Source: Hyphomonadaceae bacterium BL14 (lineage in GTDB: Bacteria > Pseudomonadota > Alphaproteobacteria > Caulobacterales > Maricaulaceae). From it: a stretch of 64,000 nucleotides of DNA. The notes beneath the pieces were generated by a model. The model was not told the DNA's origin. It did no database searches and saw only the letters and a program-made list of their open reading frames with translations. This document shows positions 15,256-24,899 of this stretch, piece after piece (the stretch's first letter is position 1; every line of letters starts with the position of its first letter). The position numbers and the translations under genes were made by a program. Where the stretch lies: contig CP091242.1 of NCBI GenBank assembly GCA_027627705.1, positions 2,344,677 to 2,408,676 of the forward strand, in the 5' to 3' direction.

Positions 15256-18252
15256 TCAGGACGGGTCGTCGCCCAGGGCGGATTCGATCAGGGCCTTCTG
15301 CTGAGCCTGGTGGCGTGACAGCAGGCCGGTGGCGGTAGAGGCGGACGGTGCCCGGCCGGCATAGCGCGGACGCGCACTGCGGGTGTCGGACTTGTCCAGG
15401 CAGAACTCGATATAGGGCTCGACGAAGGTCCATGCGCCCATATTCTTGGGCTCTTCCTGGCACCAGACCACGTCGGCATTGGGGAAGCGCTTGAGCTCGT
15501 CGATCACCGATTTGGCCGGGAAGGGATAGAATTGCTCGACGCGCAGCAGATAGGCATCATCCTGACCACGCGCCTCGCGCGCCTCGAGAAGGTCATAATA
15601 CACCTTGCCCGAGCACAGCACGACGCGGCGGATCTCCTCGTCGGGCTTCAGCGTGATTTCGGTGCGGCCCGGCGCGATGTCATCGCGGCCTTCGCGCACC
15701 CTGGCGTCGGCGTCATCCCACAAGACGCGGTGGAAGCTGGAGCCCGGACCGAACTCGGCCAGCGCGCTGATGCAGCGCTTGTGGCGCAGCAGGCTCTTGG
15801 GCGTCATCAGGATCAGCGGCTTGCGGAAGCCGCGATGGATCTGCCGGCGCAAAATGTGGAAGTAATTGGCCGGGGTGGAGCAATTGGCCACCTGCATATT
15901 GTCTTCGGCGCACTGCTGAAGGAAGCGCTCGAGGCGTGCGCTGGAGTGCTCGGGACCCTGACCCTCATAGCCGTGGGGCAGAAGCATCACCAGGCCCGAC
16001 ATGCGCAGCCATTTGCGCTCGGCCGAGGAGATGAACTGGTCGACGATCATCTGCGCACCGTTGGCGAAATCGCCGAACTGGGCTTCCCACATCACCAGCG
16101 TGTTGGGTGCGGAGGTGGAATAGCCGTACTCAAAGCCCAGCACCGCCTCTTCCGAGAGCATGGTGTCGATCACTTCATAGCGCGCCTGGCCCTCGGCCAG
16201 ATGGTTGAGCAGGGTATGGCGCTCCTGGGTGTCCTGGTCGATGATGTGCGAATGGCGCTGGGAGAAGGTCCCGCGACCGGAATCCTGGCCCGACAGGCGC
16301 ACCGGGAAGCCTTCGTTGAGCAGCGTGCCAAAGGCCAGATGCTCGGCCGTGGCCCAGTCAATGCCGTCGCCCTCCTCCAGCACCGCCTTGCGCCGGCCTT
16401 CGATGACGCGCTTGAGGGTGCGGTGGATATTGATGCCGTCGGGAATCGTGGTCATGGCGTCGGCGACGGATTTGAGCGCATCCAGCTCCACCGCCGTCTG
16501 GCCGCGCCGGTCGTCTTCTTCGGGCAGGCCCAGGCCTGACCAGACGCCATCCAGCCAGTCGGCCTTGTTGGCCTTGTAGTCCTTGCCCGAATCGAACTCG
16601 GCGTCGAGGAAGTCATTGAACTCGGCGACCCAGCGGTCAATGTCGTCCTGGGTGACGACGCCTTCGTCGATCAGGCGCTGGCCATACAGCTCCAGCGTCG
16701 TCGCGTGGTTGGCGATGGCCCGGTACATGATGGGCTGGGTGAAGGACGGGTCGTCGCCTTCGTTGTGGCCGAAGCGGCGGTAGCAGAACATGTCCACCAC
16801 CACGTCCTTGCCGAAGAGCTGGCGGTATTCGGCCGCCACTTTGGCGGCGTAGACCACCGCTTCGGGATCATCGCCATTGGCGTGGAAGATGGGCGCCTGC
16901 ACCATCAGCGCCACGTCGGACGGATAGGGCGAGGAGCGCGAATCGCGCGGATCGGTGGTGAAGCCGATCTGGTTGTTGACCACGAAATGCACGGCCCCGC
17001 CGGTGCGGTGACCCTTCAGGCCCGACAGGCCGAAGCACTCGGCCACAATGCCCTGGCCCGCGAATGCCGCGTCGCCATGAAGCAGGAGCGGCAGGACCTT
17101 GTGGCTCGACGGTTCGCCCGTCTCGCGCAGGAGCTTGCTCATCTTGGCGCGCGCCTTGCCCAGCACCACCGGATTGACGGCTTCCAGGTGGGACGGGTTC
17201 GGGCTCAGCGACAGATGGACCTTGTTGCCATCAAACTCGCGGTCCGATGACGAGCCCAGATGGTATTTCACGTCGCCCGACGCATAGTCGGCATTGCCCA
17301 GCGAATCCCCGCCCTGGAACTCGTGGAAGATCACGTGATAGGGCTTGGCCATCACCGCGCCGAGCACGTTGAGCCGCCCGCGATGGGGCATGCCGATGAT
17401 GATTTCCTCGACGCCCATGGCGCCGCCGCGCTTGATCACCTGTTCCAGCGCCGGGATCAGCGACTCGCCGCCGTCCAGACCAAAGCGCTTGGTGCCGGGA
17501 TAGCGCTTGTGGAGGAAGCGCTCGAAGCCTTCGGTCTCGATGATCTTGCGCAGGATGGCGCGCTTGCCCTTCTTGGAGAAGGCCACGCCCTTGTCCGGCC
17601 CCTCGATGCGTTCCTGCAGCCAGGCTTTCTCTTCGGGGTTGGAGATATGCATGAACTCCACCGCAAAGGTGGAGCAATAGGTGCGCTTGAGAATCTCCAG
17701 CATCTGGCGGACCGTGGCGGTCTCCAGCCCCAGATAGCCATTGATGAAAATCTCCCGGTCCATATCCGCTTCGGTGAAGCCGTAGGTTTCCGGCTCCAGC
17801 TCGGGTTGGGGACCAAAATCGGTCAGACCCAGCGGATCAAGATCGGCCGCCAGATGACCGCGCATGCGGAAGGCACGAATCAGCATGATGGCGGCAATGG
17901 AATCCTTGACCGCCTTGTGCACGTCGGCGGGCGACGCTGCGGGCCCTGAGCGCTTGGCGATCACATCCGGCAGGGCGGGCAGTACCGCCTCCACATCGCC
18001 CAGCGCGCCGATCAGATCGCCCTTGGCGCGGCGTGGCCAGTCCTTGCGCCGCCAGGCCGGACCGCCGGCCGCATGGGTCTGGTCAGCGGCCGCGTCGCCC
18101 ATCTCGTCAAAGAAAGCACGCCAGGACGCCGGTACGGACGCCGGGTCCTCGGCGTATTGAGCGGCCATCTGTTCGAGCCAGGCGGCATTGCCGCCGAACA
18201 GGAACGCTGTGTCGAGAAACGTCTGATTCTGGGAGGAGCGAGCGTCAGCCAT
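15256..18252 (-). CDS. sucA: 2-oxoglutarate dehydrogenase E1 component
   Basis: The 998-residue thiamine-diphosphate enzyme begins with the E1o-specific N terminus [21 protein letters not shown] that docks E2. It then has [31 protein letters not shown], the ThDP/Mg region and [11 protein letters not shown], ending in [10 protein letters not shown] and RPRYAGR. It decarboxylates 2-oxoglutarate and succinylates the lipoyl arm of SucB. ATG 18252 matches the family start. Another ATG three codons upstream (18261) has a better GGA spacing and cannot be excluded. It is the first gene of sucA-sucB. Confidence 0.97.
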   Translation of the reverse strand: MADARSSQNQTFLDTAFLFGGNAAWLEQMAAQYAEDPASVPASWRAFFDEMGDAAADQTHAAGGPAWRRKDWPRRAKGDLIGALGDVEAVLPALPDVIAKRSGPAASPADVHKAVKDSIAAIMLIRAFRMRGHLAADLDPLGLTDFGPQPELEPETYGFTEADMDREIFINGYLGLETATVRQMLEILKRTYCSTFAVEFMHISNPEEKAWLQERIEGPDKGVAFSKKGKRAILRKIIETEGFERFLHKRYPGTKRFGLDGGESLIPALEQVIKRGGAMGVEEIIIGMPHRGRLNVLGAVMAKPYHVIFHEFQGGDSLGNADYASGDVKYHLGSSSDREFDGNKVHLSLSPNPSHLEAVNPVVLGKARAKMSKLLRETGEPSSHKVLPLLLHGDAAFAGQGIVAECFGLSGLKGHRTGGAVHFVVNNQIGFTTDPRDSRSSPYPSDVALMVQAPIFHANGDDPEAVVYAAKVAAEYRQLFGKDVVVDMFCYRRFGHNEGDDPSFTQPIMYRAIANHATTLELYGQRLIDEGVVTQDDIDRWVAEFNDFLDAEFDSGKDYKANKADWLDGVWSGLGLPEEDDRRGQTAVELDALKSVADAMTTIPDGINIHRTLKRVIEGRRKAVLEEGDGIDWATAEHLAFGTLLNEGFPVRLSGQDSGRGTFSQRHSHIIDQDTQERHTLLNHLAEGQARYEVIDTMLSEEAVLGFEYGYSTSAPNTLVMWEAQFGDFANGAQMIVDQFISSAERKWLRMSGLVMLLPHGYEGQGPEHSSARLERFLQQCAEDNMQVANCSTPANYFHILRRQIHRGFRKPLILMTPKSLLRHKRCISALAEFGPGSSFHRVLWDDADARVREGRDDIAPGRTEITLKPDEEIRRVVLCSGKVYYDLLEAREARGQDDAYLLRVEQFYPFPAKSVIDELKRFPNADVVWCQEEPKNMGAWTFVEPYIEFCLDKSDTRSARPRYAGRAPSASTATGLLSRHQAQQKALIESALGDDPS

Positions 18253-18481
18253 AAAAACCATGTGTCCGCGAACGGAAGACGCGCCCCGGGGCGCGCGGGC
18301 GAAGGGTTGCACGCTATGTATGACCGTTTGTGGCGAAACGGAAGCCTGACGCGCGCCAGTTCGGCGCCTTTGACGGCATTAAGTCGCCCGGCGGCGCGCA
18401 CGGGTGCGCAGCGCGCCATTAATCCGTCATGGGGCACAAATACACCGTGCCGGAGCGCATGACCCCCCCTTCGCTTGAGCC

Positions 18482-18724
18482 ATGAACCGGTGTGGAACAG
18501 GTCTGGCGCGCCTGCGTACCGATGCCGCCCGGCTGGGCGCGCGCTGTGCGGTGAGTGGCTGCGCGCGTACCGATCAGCTGACTGCGGCCCTGGACGCGGG
18601 CACCCATTACGTTTCAGGCCCTCTCGTGGGGCCCGTGGTGCGCACGGTGTGCGCGCCCTATAAACTCGACCCGGCCGCCGCGGCCAATCCGGCCCCGGCA
18701 CCGCAAAAAGGGATATCCTCATGA
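18482..18724 (+). CDS. Small Cys-containing protein of unknown function upstream of BLUF gene
   Basis: The 80-residue product has no family I recognise. It contains CAVSGC (residues 22-27) and a later lone cysteine in RTVCAPYKLD, and ends in an Ala/Pro-rich tail. Its stop overlaps the BLUF ATG by four bases (ATGA), the usual sign of translational coupling and the main reason to believe it is a gene. The ribosome site is weak. It could be a partner of the photoreceptor or merely a leader cistron. Confidence 0.5.
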   Translation: MNRCGTGLARLRTDAARLGARCAVSGCARTDQLTAALDAGTHYVSGPLVGPVVRTVCAPYKLDPAAAANPAPAPQKGISS

Positions 18725-19218
18725 CCAGGCCATCCGGCGAACCGCTGATCCGCGTCGTCTACCAGTCAACCAGCCTGATCAGCCGCATCGAAGTGGCCTT
18801 TCGTGCAGAACTGGCCTCGATTCTGGAATCCAGTGCGCGGCGCAATCCGGCGCTCGGCATTACCGGCGTGCTGATCTATGAACGCGGACGCTGGATTCAG
18901 TTGCTCGAAGGCCCGGCCAGCTCGGTCGACGCCTTGCTCGATTCCATCGAGATCGATGTGCGCCACGGCATGTTCCAGATTCTCTGGCGCACACCGGCCG
19001 GGACGCGCATGTTCGAAAACTGGTCCATGGCCTTCATGGATGCGGGTGCGGTGCCGCTGCCCGCAGACGCCGCCAGCCCCTGGGAGCGCGCCGGGCCGAT
19101 GGAGCTGGCTGCCCGCCTCGCCTTCGCCGCTGAACATTTGTCCGTGCTCAGCGTACCCGGATCCGACACCCCGGCTGATGTCAGGCAGCGCTTCCATCAG
19201 CCGTCTGCGTGCGCATGA
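18721..19218 (+). CDS. BLUF-domain blue-light photoreceptor
   Basis: The 165-residue protein is a BLUF domain (residues ~9-108) plus a short helical tail. The flavin-site residues are all present: Tyr14 (VVYQS), Asn42 (RRNPALGITG), Gln60 (WIQLLEGP), Trp101 and Met103 (NWSMAF). The spacing from Asn to Gln to Trp is the same as in AppA. DVRHGMFQIL adds the family IxxDxRH block. BLUF proteins bind FAD and change hydrogen bonding around the Gln/Tyr pair on blue light. With no output domain fused, it must act through a partner. The 3' end overlaps the convergent Nudix gene by 38 bp. Confidence 0.92.
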   Translation: MTRPSGEPLIRVVYQSTSLISRIEVAFRAELASILESSARRNPALGITGVLIYERGRWIQLLEGPASSVDALLDSIEIDVRHGMFQILWRTPAGTRMFENWSMAFMDAGAVPLPADAASPWERAGPMELAARLAFAAEHLSVLSVPGSDTPADVRQRFHQPSACA

Positions 19219-19717
19219 CCGGAACCGGCGCAGCCTCGCCCCGGGCTGCGCGCCAATCATCCAGCGCCCAGCGCACAGACGGGAAAGCCAGCGCGCCAAA
19301 CGGCAGATCGTCCCAGGCCCGCAAGGCAACCTCCAGGCTTTCCGGACCCGGAGCGACGCTTGAGACCAGGCTGGCACGGAAGAAGACCTGCACCTGGGAA
19401 ATGCGCGGTACGGAATAGACGGCGATCAGGCCCTCCAGAGTGATATCGGCCATAGCCTCCTCGCGGGCCTCGCGCATGGCGGCCTGCTCCACGCTTTCAC
19501 CAAGCTCCATATAGCCTGCAGGCAGGGTCCAAAGGCCCTTGCCGGGCTCAATTGCGCGGCGGCAGATCAGGATACGGCCCTGATCGTCCGTGACCACCGC
19601 GCCCGCGACGATCTTCGGATTGACATAGTCGATGAAGCCGCAATCGGCGCACACGCGCCGCGTGCGGTCCTCGCCGTCAGGGGTTTTCAACTCGAACCGG
19701 GGTGAGCGGTCTGCCAT
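19181..19717 (-). CDS. Nudix hydrolase with N-terminal zinc-ribbon-like segment
   Basis: The 178-residue protein starts near a short Cys pair (CADCGFIDYVNPK) and has a complete Nudix box from GYMELGE through REAREEA, the Mg-binding loop-helix-loop. The layout resembles the small NudC/ADP-ribose-pyrophosphatase-like proteins that hydrolyse NADH, ADP-ribose or related nucleotides. ATG 19717 has GGAG ten bases upstream, and an extension to 19858 is not supported. The gene converges with and overlaps the BLUF gene by 38 bp at the 3' ends. Confidence 0.85.
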   Translation of the reverse strand: MADRSPRFELKTPDGEDRTRRVCADCGFIDYVNPKIVAGAVVTDDQGRILICRRAIEPGKGLWTLPAGYMELGESVEQAAMREAREEAMADITLEGLIAVYSVPRISQVQVFFRASLVSSVAPGPESLEVALRAWDDLPFGALAFPSVRWALDDWRAARGEAAPVPVMRTQTADGSAA

Positions 19718-19841
19718 GGCGAGGCTCTCCGTAAGCGGCGGCGCGCCGTGTCCTTCATCCGTACAAGGAGCGGGATATAATTGAATCGTCACGAAAAACG
19801 CGTAGAGTGCACACAATCGGTGGTCTGAGGGCAGGTCAAGC

Positions 19842-20390
19842 ATGGGGCACGCTGGCAAATCAGAGGCGCTGAGATTCGATCTTGCAGCGTCTCCCGGGCA
19901 CTTGCTTCATCGCGCCCAGCAATTCGCGTCCGAGCGCTTTTCCGAGGCGACGGGGGGCGTGGAGCTGACCCAGCGTCAGTTTGCCGTGCTGTGCGCGGTG
20001 CATGACGCTGAAGGCCTGACCCAGACCCAGCTGGTCCAGGCCACCGGCATAGATCGCTCCACCCTGGCCGAGCTGGTCTCGCGCATGGCGGCCAAGGGCC
20101 TGCTGCTGCGCGAAAAGGCCGAAGGCGACGGGCGCGCCAACGCCGTGCGCTTCACCGATGAGGGCCGCGCCCTCTACCAGACCGCCATTGACGGCGCGCG
20201 CGCCGCTGACGAAGCGATCCTTTCGGCCCTGCCCAAGAACAAGCGCGCCAGCTTCGCCGAGGCGCTCGCGCGCATTTCCCGCGCGGTGGATCTGGGTGCC
20301 GAGGCGGCCCGGGCGGAAGCCAAGGACGCCAAGTCGGACAAGAAGGCCGGCGACAAGAAAAAGAAAAAGAAGAAGAAAAAAGACAGATGA
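19842..20390 (+). CDS. MarR-family regulator with poly-lysine tail
   Basis: The 182-residue protein has a MarR winged helix: LTQRQFAVLCAVHDAEGLTQTQLVQATGIDRSTLAELVSRMAAKGLL as recognition region and EGDGRANAVRFTDEGRALY as wing, then dimerisation helices to ~150. The C terminus is unusual, a Lys/Asp/Ala-rich tail ending in nine consecutive lysines (KKAGD then K9, D, R). The core is typical, the tail is not. A tail like this would bind nucleic acid non-specifically. It is divergent from the Nudix gene. Confidence 0.85.
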   Translation: MGHAGKSEALRFDLAASPGHLLHRAQQFASERFSEATGGVELTQRQFAVLCAVHDAEGLTQTQLVQATGIDRSTLAELVSRMAAKGLLLREKAEGDGRANAVRFTDEGRALYQTAIDGARAADEAILSALPKNKRASFAEALARISRAVDLGAEAARAEAKDAKSDKKAGDKKKKKKKKKDR

Positions 20391-20391
20391 A

Positions 20392-20435
20392 GCGCCATCG
20401 GCAAAAGCGGGAACCGGCTTTCGGGACCATGGCGC
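20392..20435. repeat. Imperfect palindrome after the MarR gene
   Basis: Outer arms GCGCCAT / ATGGCGC enclose AAAGC-GGGAACCG-GCTTT, a REP-like hairpin of the type common in alphaproteobacterial intergenic DNA. It starts one base after the MarR stop and may protect or terminate that transcript. Confidence 0.5.
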
Positions 20436-20461
20436 GTCACAACAGACAGCCAAAATGTACC

Positions 20462-20491
20462 GCCTGACGCTGTCAGGCTGCAAAACGTTTT
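20462..20491. terminator. Possible terminator hairpin
   Basis: GCCTGAC-gct-GTCAGGC followed on the plus strand by TGCAAAACGTTTT lies between the convergent MarR and ccmG genes. The seven-base stem is good but the T-run is short and displaced. Confidence 0.35.
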
Positions 20492-20495
20492 AGCC

Positions 20496-21059
20496 CTACC
20501 AGCGCGAGGCTTCGCGCAGTGCCTCGTGGTCCACGGGCGCGCCGCCGGCTTCGCGCCAGGCCGGTTCCAGATGGCGCATCCAGACAATATCGGTCAGCGC
20601 CCCGCGCCAGCGGGCACGGATGCGGCCCTCACCATCAATCACGAAGGTTTCCGGCGCGCCGGTGACGCCCAGCTCGAACGCGGCGCGCCCTTCCGGATCA
20701 TCGGCCAGCCCCGCAAACGGATCGCCCAGCTCGGCCAGAAAGGCGCGGGCGCGGTCGGGCCGGTCCCGGTAGACAATGCCATAGATCGGCGCGCCTGAGG
20801 CATGCAGCGCCATCAGCACCGGATGCTCCACCCGGCAGGGCGGGCACCATGATCCCCAGATATTGAGCAGGTACGGGCCTTCCACGCTCGCCGGATCATA
20901 AGGGCCGCGGCCGCCGCGAAATTCTTCGAGCGCCATCGTGGGCAGGGGCCGGCCTTCATGAATGTCGTGACCGGGCGAAGGCGCCAGCAGCGCCACCGCC
21001 AGCGCCGCCAGAATGAGCGCGATCACCGTCAGCGGGGCCCAGACGATCAGCCGGTTCAT
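20496..21059 (-). CDS. ccmG: Thiol:disulfide interchange protein for cytochrome c maturation
   Basis: The 187-residue protein has one N-terminal membrane anchor (~5-27) and a periplasmic thioredoxin fold. The catalytic motif W-C-P-P-C is preceded by LLNIWGSW, and the late GAPETFVIDGEGRI contains the conserved cis-proline region of CcmG/DsbE. It reduces the apocytochrome CXXCH cysteines for haem attachment. It overlaps ccmD by four bases and is the last gene of ccmC-ccmD-ccmG. Confidence 0.92.
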   Translation of the reverse strand: MNRLIVWAPLTVIALILAALAVALLAPSPGHDIHEGRPLPTMALEEFRGGRGPYDPASVEGPYLLNIWGSWCPPCRVEHPVLMALHASGAPIYGIVYRDRPDRARAFLAELGDPFAGLADDPEGRAAFELGVTGAPETFVIDGEGRIRARWRGALTDIVWMRHLEPAWREAGGAPVDHEALREASRW

Positions 21060-21250
21060 GGCGCGCTGTCACCGTGCCGGGGGGGCTGTGCCATCTCGGC
21101 CTCCAGTGCCGCCAGCCTTGCCCGTGTCCGGGCGCTGTCGCGCAGGATCAGCAGGGTGAGCGCGCCGACGCACAGCGTGGTGACGCCCCACGCCCCCCAG
21201 ACCCATCCCGCATACCCGCCCATGGCGGCCCATTCGGCCACCGCACTCAT
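21056..21250 (-). CDS. ccmD: Haem exporter accessory protein CcmD
   Basis: The 64-residue protein has a single transmembrane helix (~14-38) preceded by GGYAGWVWGAWGVT and followed by a charged helix RDSARTRARLAALEAEM, the usual CcmD layout. CcmD helps release holo-CcmE from the CcmABC complex. It overlaps ccmC and ccmG by four bases each, confirming the reading frame. Confidence 0.88.
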   Translation of the reverse strand: MSAVAEWAAMGGYAGWVWGAWGVTTLCVGALTLLILRDSARTRARLAALEAEMAQPPRHGDSAP

Positions 21251-21993
21251 AACGCCAGCTCCTCGGCTTCCAGGCGCTGTTCGCGCCGGCGCAAAAGGAC
21301 ATCGGCCCGGCGTTGCGCAATGAGCGTGCGCATGGCGGTGAGCACCAGAGCTGTCATCAGCGCCGTGAAGCCCAGCGCCATCACCAGCAGCGGCCAGAGC
21401 TGGCTGGCGTGAATGGTCGGGCCGTCAAAGCGGAAGACGCTGGCGGGCTGGTGCAGTGTATTCCACCAGTCCACTGAGAACTTGATGATCGGCAGGTTGA
21501 TCAGGCCGGCCATTGCCAGAATGGCACCCGAACGCGCGGCCAGGCGCTCGTCCTCAATGGCGGCGCGCAGGGCGATATAGCCCAGAAACAACAGGAACAG
21601 CACCAGCATGGAGGTCAGGCGCGCATCCCATACCCACCACGCGCCCCACATGGGCCGGCCCCAGATCGCGCCGGTGACCAGGCACAGGAAGGCGAACACC
21701 GCCCCCACCGGCGCCAGCGAGCGGGCGGCAAGGTCGGCCAGGTTATGGCGCCAGACAAAATAGACGAAGCTCGCAACGCCCATGCCCGCATAGGCCGCCA
21801 TGGCCAGCCACGCGGCGGGCACGTGGACATACATGATGCGCACGGTGTCCGACTGCTGATAGTCCGGCGGCGAGATCACCAGCGCCCAGGGGATGCCCAC
21901 AAGGAACAACACCCCCGCCAGCGCCCACATGGCGGGCACGAGCACCCGCGCCAGGCGCTCGAAGCGTTCAGGATTGGCCAGATAGCTCCACAT
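21247..21993 (-). CDS. ccmC: Haem exporter permease CcmC
   Basis: The 248-residue protein has six transmembrane segments. The tryptophan-rich signature loop GAIWGRPMWGAWWVWDARLTS presents haem to CcmE, and the flanking histidines are in YVHVPAAWLA and WNTLHQPAS. Start ATG 21993 (MWSYLANPERF) matches the family. Extension to 22035 is unlikely. The ATP-binding CcmA and permease CcmB genes are not immediately upstream, where mscL lies instead, so the ccm genes are split in this genome. Confidence 0.93.
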   Translation of the reverse strand: MWSYLANPERFERLARVLVPAMWALAGVLFLVGIPWALVISPPDYQQSDTVRIMYVHVPAAWLAMAAYAGMGVASFVYFVWRHNLADLAARSLAPVGAVFAFLCLVTGAIWGRPMWGAWWVWDARLTSMLVLFLLFLGYIALRAAIEDERLAARSGAILAMAGLINLPIIKFSVDWWNTLHQPASVFRFDGPTIHASQLWPLLVMALGFTALMTALVLTAMRTLIAQRRADVLLRRREQRLEAEELAL

Positions 21994-22068
21994 GTGTGCT
22001 GACCTAGCGGGCGCAGGCTGCGGCGGCAAGATCAACCGGGCGCCGGCAGGCTGCGGCCCTGCGACGCG

Positions 22069-22509
22069 CTATGGCTCTGCGCGCCGGGCCAGCAGGTCGC
22101 GAATCTCTTCCAGCAGCGCCACATCGGCGGGTTTTGCCGGCGCTTCGGGTGTTTCCGCTTCGGCCTCTTCCGCCTTGCCCACTGCGGCCAGCCGGTTCAT
22201 GGCGCGCACCAGCATGAACAGGGCGAAGGCGACGATGATGAAGCTGATCACGGCATTGACGAACAGGCCGTAATTGATCGTCGCGGCACCCGCCTCGCGC
22301 GCAGCGGCCAGGCTGGGATACTCGGCCCGGTCCAGCGCCAGAAACAGATTGGAGAAATCCACCCCGCCCAGCAGCAACCCGATGGGCGGCATCAGAATGT
22401 CATTCACAAACGAGGTGACGATGGTGGAAAACGCCCCGCCCAGAATGAAGCCGACCGCCAGGTCGACCACATTGCCACGCATGGCGAAGGCTTTGAATTC
22501 ATTGAGCAT
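22069..22509 (-). CDS. mscL: Large-conductance mechanosensitive channel
   Basis: The 146-residue protein begins [31 protein letters not shown], the S1 helix and first membrane helix with the pore-lining VGxIxGxAF pattern. [20 protein letters not shown] follows, then the second membrane helix [22 protein letters not shown] and a cytoplasmic helix ending [10 protein letters not shown]. The pentameric channel opens on hypo-osmotic shock. Length is typical. Transcribed alone. Confidence 0.97.
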   Translation of the reverse strand: MLNEFKAFAMRGNVVDLAVGFILGGAFSTIVTSFVNDILMPPIGLLLGGVDFSNLFLALDRAEYPSLAAAREAGAATINYGLFVNAVISFIIVAFALFMLVRAMNRLAAVGKAEEAEAETPEAPAKPADVALLEEIRDLLARRAEP

Positions 22510-22698
22510 GTGTTGTGATCCGGATGGGTTGACCGGCCATCATCATGACCTGATCGCCTGGGCGCGGCAATGACTTGGACGTCGAAAAGAGCAAGCACAG
22601 CGCGGGCGGGGCCGCCGGTTCGCGGTGTGTCACGATGCGCTTGCGGTATTGCCTGAGCATCGGGCTGCGCAAAGCTCACGCCGTGAGCCCGCGGGCCT

Positions 22699-22983
22699 TC
22701 AGCTCTTGCCATCCACGCGTTCGCGCAATTCCTTGCCGGTCTTGAAGAAGGGCACGTGCTTTTCCTTGACCGACACCTGTTCGCCGGTGCGCGGGTTGCG
22801 GCCTTCGCGCGGCGGACGGTGGCGGACGGAGAAGGCACCGAAGCCGCGCAGCTCCACCCGGTCGCCGCGTTCAAGGGCGGCGGCGATTTCTTCCAGAACG
22901 GTGTTCACAACGCGCTCCAGATCCTTCTGGTAGAGGTGAGGATGAGCTTGGGCGAGCTGGTCGATGAGTTCGGATTTGATCAT
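22699..22983 (-). CDS. ihfB: Integration host factor subunit beta
   Basis: The 94-residue protein is a complete HU/IHF fold: [17 protein letters not shown], then [44 protein letters not shown], the DNA-intercalating arm with the conserved proline, and [14 protein letters not shown]. The N-terminal IKSEL and HPHL are IHF-beta-like rather than HU-like. IHF bends DNA for recombination, replication and transcription. It sits downstream of rpsA on the same strand, the common proteobacterial order, but a strong terminator separates them. Confidence 0.93.
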   Translation of the reverse strand: MIKSELIDQLAQAHPHLYQKDLERVVNTVLEEIAAALERGDRVELRGFGAFSVRHRPPREGRNPRTGEQVSVKEKHVPFFKTGKELRERVDGKS

Positions 22984-23060
22984 GAGGGGACCCCTTGTCG
23001 AGCACGACTTTAGGGAGTCCGGACAAGTGGCGTCAATCGCCAAAAATTCATCCCGGTAAA

Positions 23061-23092
23061 GAAAAACCCCCGGCGCAGGTCTGCGCCGGGGG
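23061..23092 (-). terminator. Rho-independent terminator of rpsA
   Basis: On the minus strand an 11-bp perfect stem CCCCCGGCGCA / TGCGCCGGGGG with a four-base loop is followed by TTTTTC and more T. It begins about 30 bases after the rpsA stop. Confidence 0.92.
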
Positions 23093-23123
23093 CTGTATCG
23101 TCAACAACGATGGCGCGCAGGCG

Positions 23124-24836
23124 CTATTCGTCGTCGCCCTTGGTGGCTTCCTGCTTCTTCAGCGCAGCGCCCAGAATATCGCCCAGCGAGGCGCCGGAAT
23201 CCGACGAGCCGTACTGTTCGACCGCGTCTTTTTCCTCGGCGACTTCGAGCGCCTTGACCGACACCGACACCCGGCGGGTGGCCTTGTCGATCTGGGTGAC
23301 GCGCGCGTCCACCTTGTCGCCGACCGCAAAGCGCTCGGGGCGCTGCTCGGCGCGGTCACGCGACAGATCGGACTTGCGGATGAAGGCCTTGACCTGATTG
23401 TCCGGGCCCAGCGCCACTTCGATACCGCCGGTGGTCACTTCGGTCACGGTGCAGGTGACGGTCTGACCGCGCTTGTAGGCGCCGTCTTCCATCGGATCGC
23501 CGCCCAGCTGCTTGACGCCGAGGGAGACGCGCTCCTTCTCGATATCCACGTCCAGCACCTTGGCGCGCACGATATCGCCCTTCTTGTAGTCCTGGATGGC
23601 GTCTTCGCCGGCGCGGTCCCAGTCGAGATCCGACAGGTGCACCATGCCGTCAATTTCCTCGTCCACGCCGATGAACAGGCCGAACTCGGTGATATTCTTG
23701 ACCTCGCCCTCAACCTCGGAACCGGTGGGGTGGGTTTCAGCGAAGATTTCCCACGGATTGCGCTGGGTCTGCTTGATGCCCAGCGACACGCGGCGCTTTT
23801 CGGAATCCACGTCCAGCACCATCACCTCGACCTCCTGGGAGGTGGCGACGATCTTGCCTGGGTGGATGTTCTTCTTGGTCCAGCTCATTTCCGAGACGTG
23901 CACCAGGCCTTCGACGCCCGGCTCCAGCTCCACGAAGGCGCCGTACTCGGCGATATTGGTCACGCGGCCGGTGAAGGTCGCGCCCACCGGATACTTGGCG
24001 CCCACGCCTTCCCACGGGTCGGACTGCAACTGCTTCATGCCCAGCGAGATGCGCTGGGTGTCCTTGTTGATCTTGATGATCTGGACTTTCATCGTCTGGC
24101 CAACCTCGACCACTTCGCTGGGATGGCCCACGCGGCTCCAGCTCATGTCGGTGACATGCAGCAGGCCGTCAATGCCGCCCAGGTCCACGAACGCGCCGTA
24201 ATCGGTGATGTTCTTGACCACACCTTCGCGCACTTCGCCCTCGGCCAGCTGACCGACCAGCTCGGCGCGCTGCTCGGCGCGGGATTCTTCCAGAACAGCG
24301 CGGCGCGACACCACGATATTGCCGCGCGGACGGTCCATTTTCAGGATCGCGAAGGGCTGTTCCTTGTTCATCAGCGGGGTGACGTCGCGCACCGGGCGGA
24401 TGTCCACCTGGCTGCCCGGCAGGAAGGCGCTGGCACCGCCCAGATCGACGGTGAAGCCGCCCTTGACCCGGCCGACAATGGCGCCGGTGACCGGCTCCTT
24501 GCCTTCAAACTGCTGCTCCAGACGGTCCCAGGCCTCTTCGCGGCGCGCCTTGTCGCGCGACAGGACCGCTTCGCCCATGGCGTTCTCGATGCGCTCCAGG
24601 AACACTTCGACCGTGTCGCCCGCCTTGGGAGCGCCGCCGCCGGGTCCGGTGAACTCGCGCACGGAAATGCGCCCTTCGGTCTTCAGACCGACGTCAATGA
24701 TGACGATGTCGTTTTCAACGGAGGTGACGCGGCCCTGAACGACCGAGCCTTCCATCAGGTCGCGGCCGGCCAGGCTCGCTTCCAGCATCTGGGAGAAGTC
24801 ATCACGGCTCGGGGCCGAGGTGGAGGTTTGAGACAT
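23124..24836 (-). CDS. rpsA: 30S ribosomal protein S1
   Basis: The 570-residue protein contains six S1/OB-fold repeats. Each repeat carries the characteristic G-x-V-x-x-I-x-x-[FY]-G-[AL]-F-[VI] and H-[VI]-S-[ED]-[ML] motifs, such as NITDYGAFVDLGGIDGLLHVTDMSW and NIAEYGAFVELEPGVEGLVHVSEMSW. The C-terminal tail is short and acidic. S1 brings mRNA to the 30S subunit and unfolds leaders. Its leader contains a GC-rich hairpin. A strong terminator follows, separating it from ihfB. Confidence 0.97.
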   Translation of the reverse strand: MSQTSTSAPSRDDFSQMLEASLAGRDLMEGSVVQGRVTSVENDIVIIDVGLKTEGRISVREFTGPGGGAPKAGDTVEVFLERIENAMGEAVLSRDKARREEAWDRLEQQFEGKEPVTGAIVGRVKGGFTVDLGGASAFLPGSQVDIRPVRDVTPLMNKEQPFAILKMDRPRGNIVVSRRAVLEESRAEQRAELVGQLAEGEVREGVVKNITDYGAFVDLGGIDGLLHVTDMSWSRVGHPSEVVEVGQTMKVQIIKINKDTQRISLGMKQLQSDPWEGVGAKYPVGATFTGRVTNIAEYGAFVELEPGVEGLVHVSEMSWTKKNIHPGKIVATSQEVEVMVLDVDSEKRRVSLGIKQTQRNPWEIFAETHPTGSEVEGEVKNITEFGLFIGVDEEIDGMVHLSDLDWDRAGEDAIQDYKKGDIVRAKVLDVDIEKERVSLGVKQLGGDPMEDGAYKRGQTVTCTVTEVTTGGIEVALGPDNQVKAFIRKSDLSRDRAEQRPERFAVGDKVDARVTQIDKATRRVSVSVKALEVAEEKDAVEQYGSSDSGASLGDILGAALKKQEATKGDDE

Positions 24837-24879
24837 GGGTTGCTTTCTGAAAAGAGACGGTTTCGGTTTGCTGAAACAA

Positions 24880-24899
24880 GCCGCCCCTTCAAGGGCGGC
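24880..24899 (-). promoter_or_regulatory. Hairpin in the rpsA leader
   Basis: GCCGCCC / GGGCGGC with a six-base loop lies 44 bases upstream of the rpsA ATG in the transcript. S1 represses its own synthesis through leader structure in E. coli. Whether this hairpin plays that role here is a guess. The remaining ~200 bases up to the next gene hold no other recognisable feature. Confidence 0.35.
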
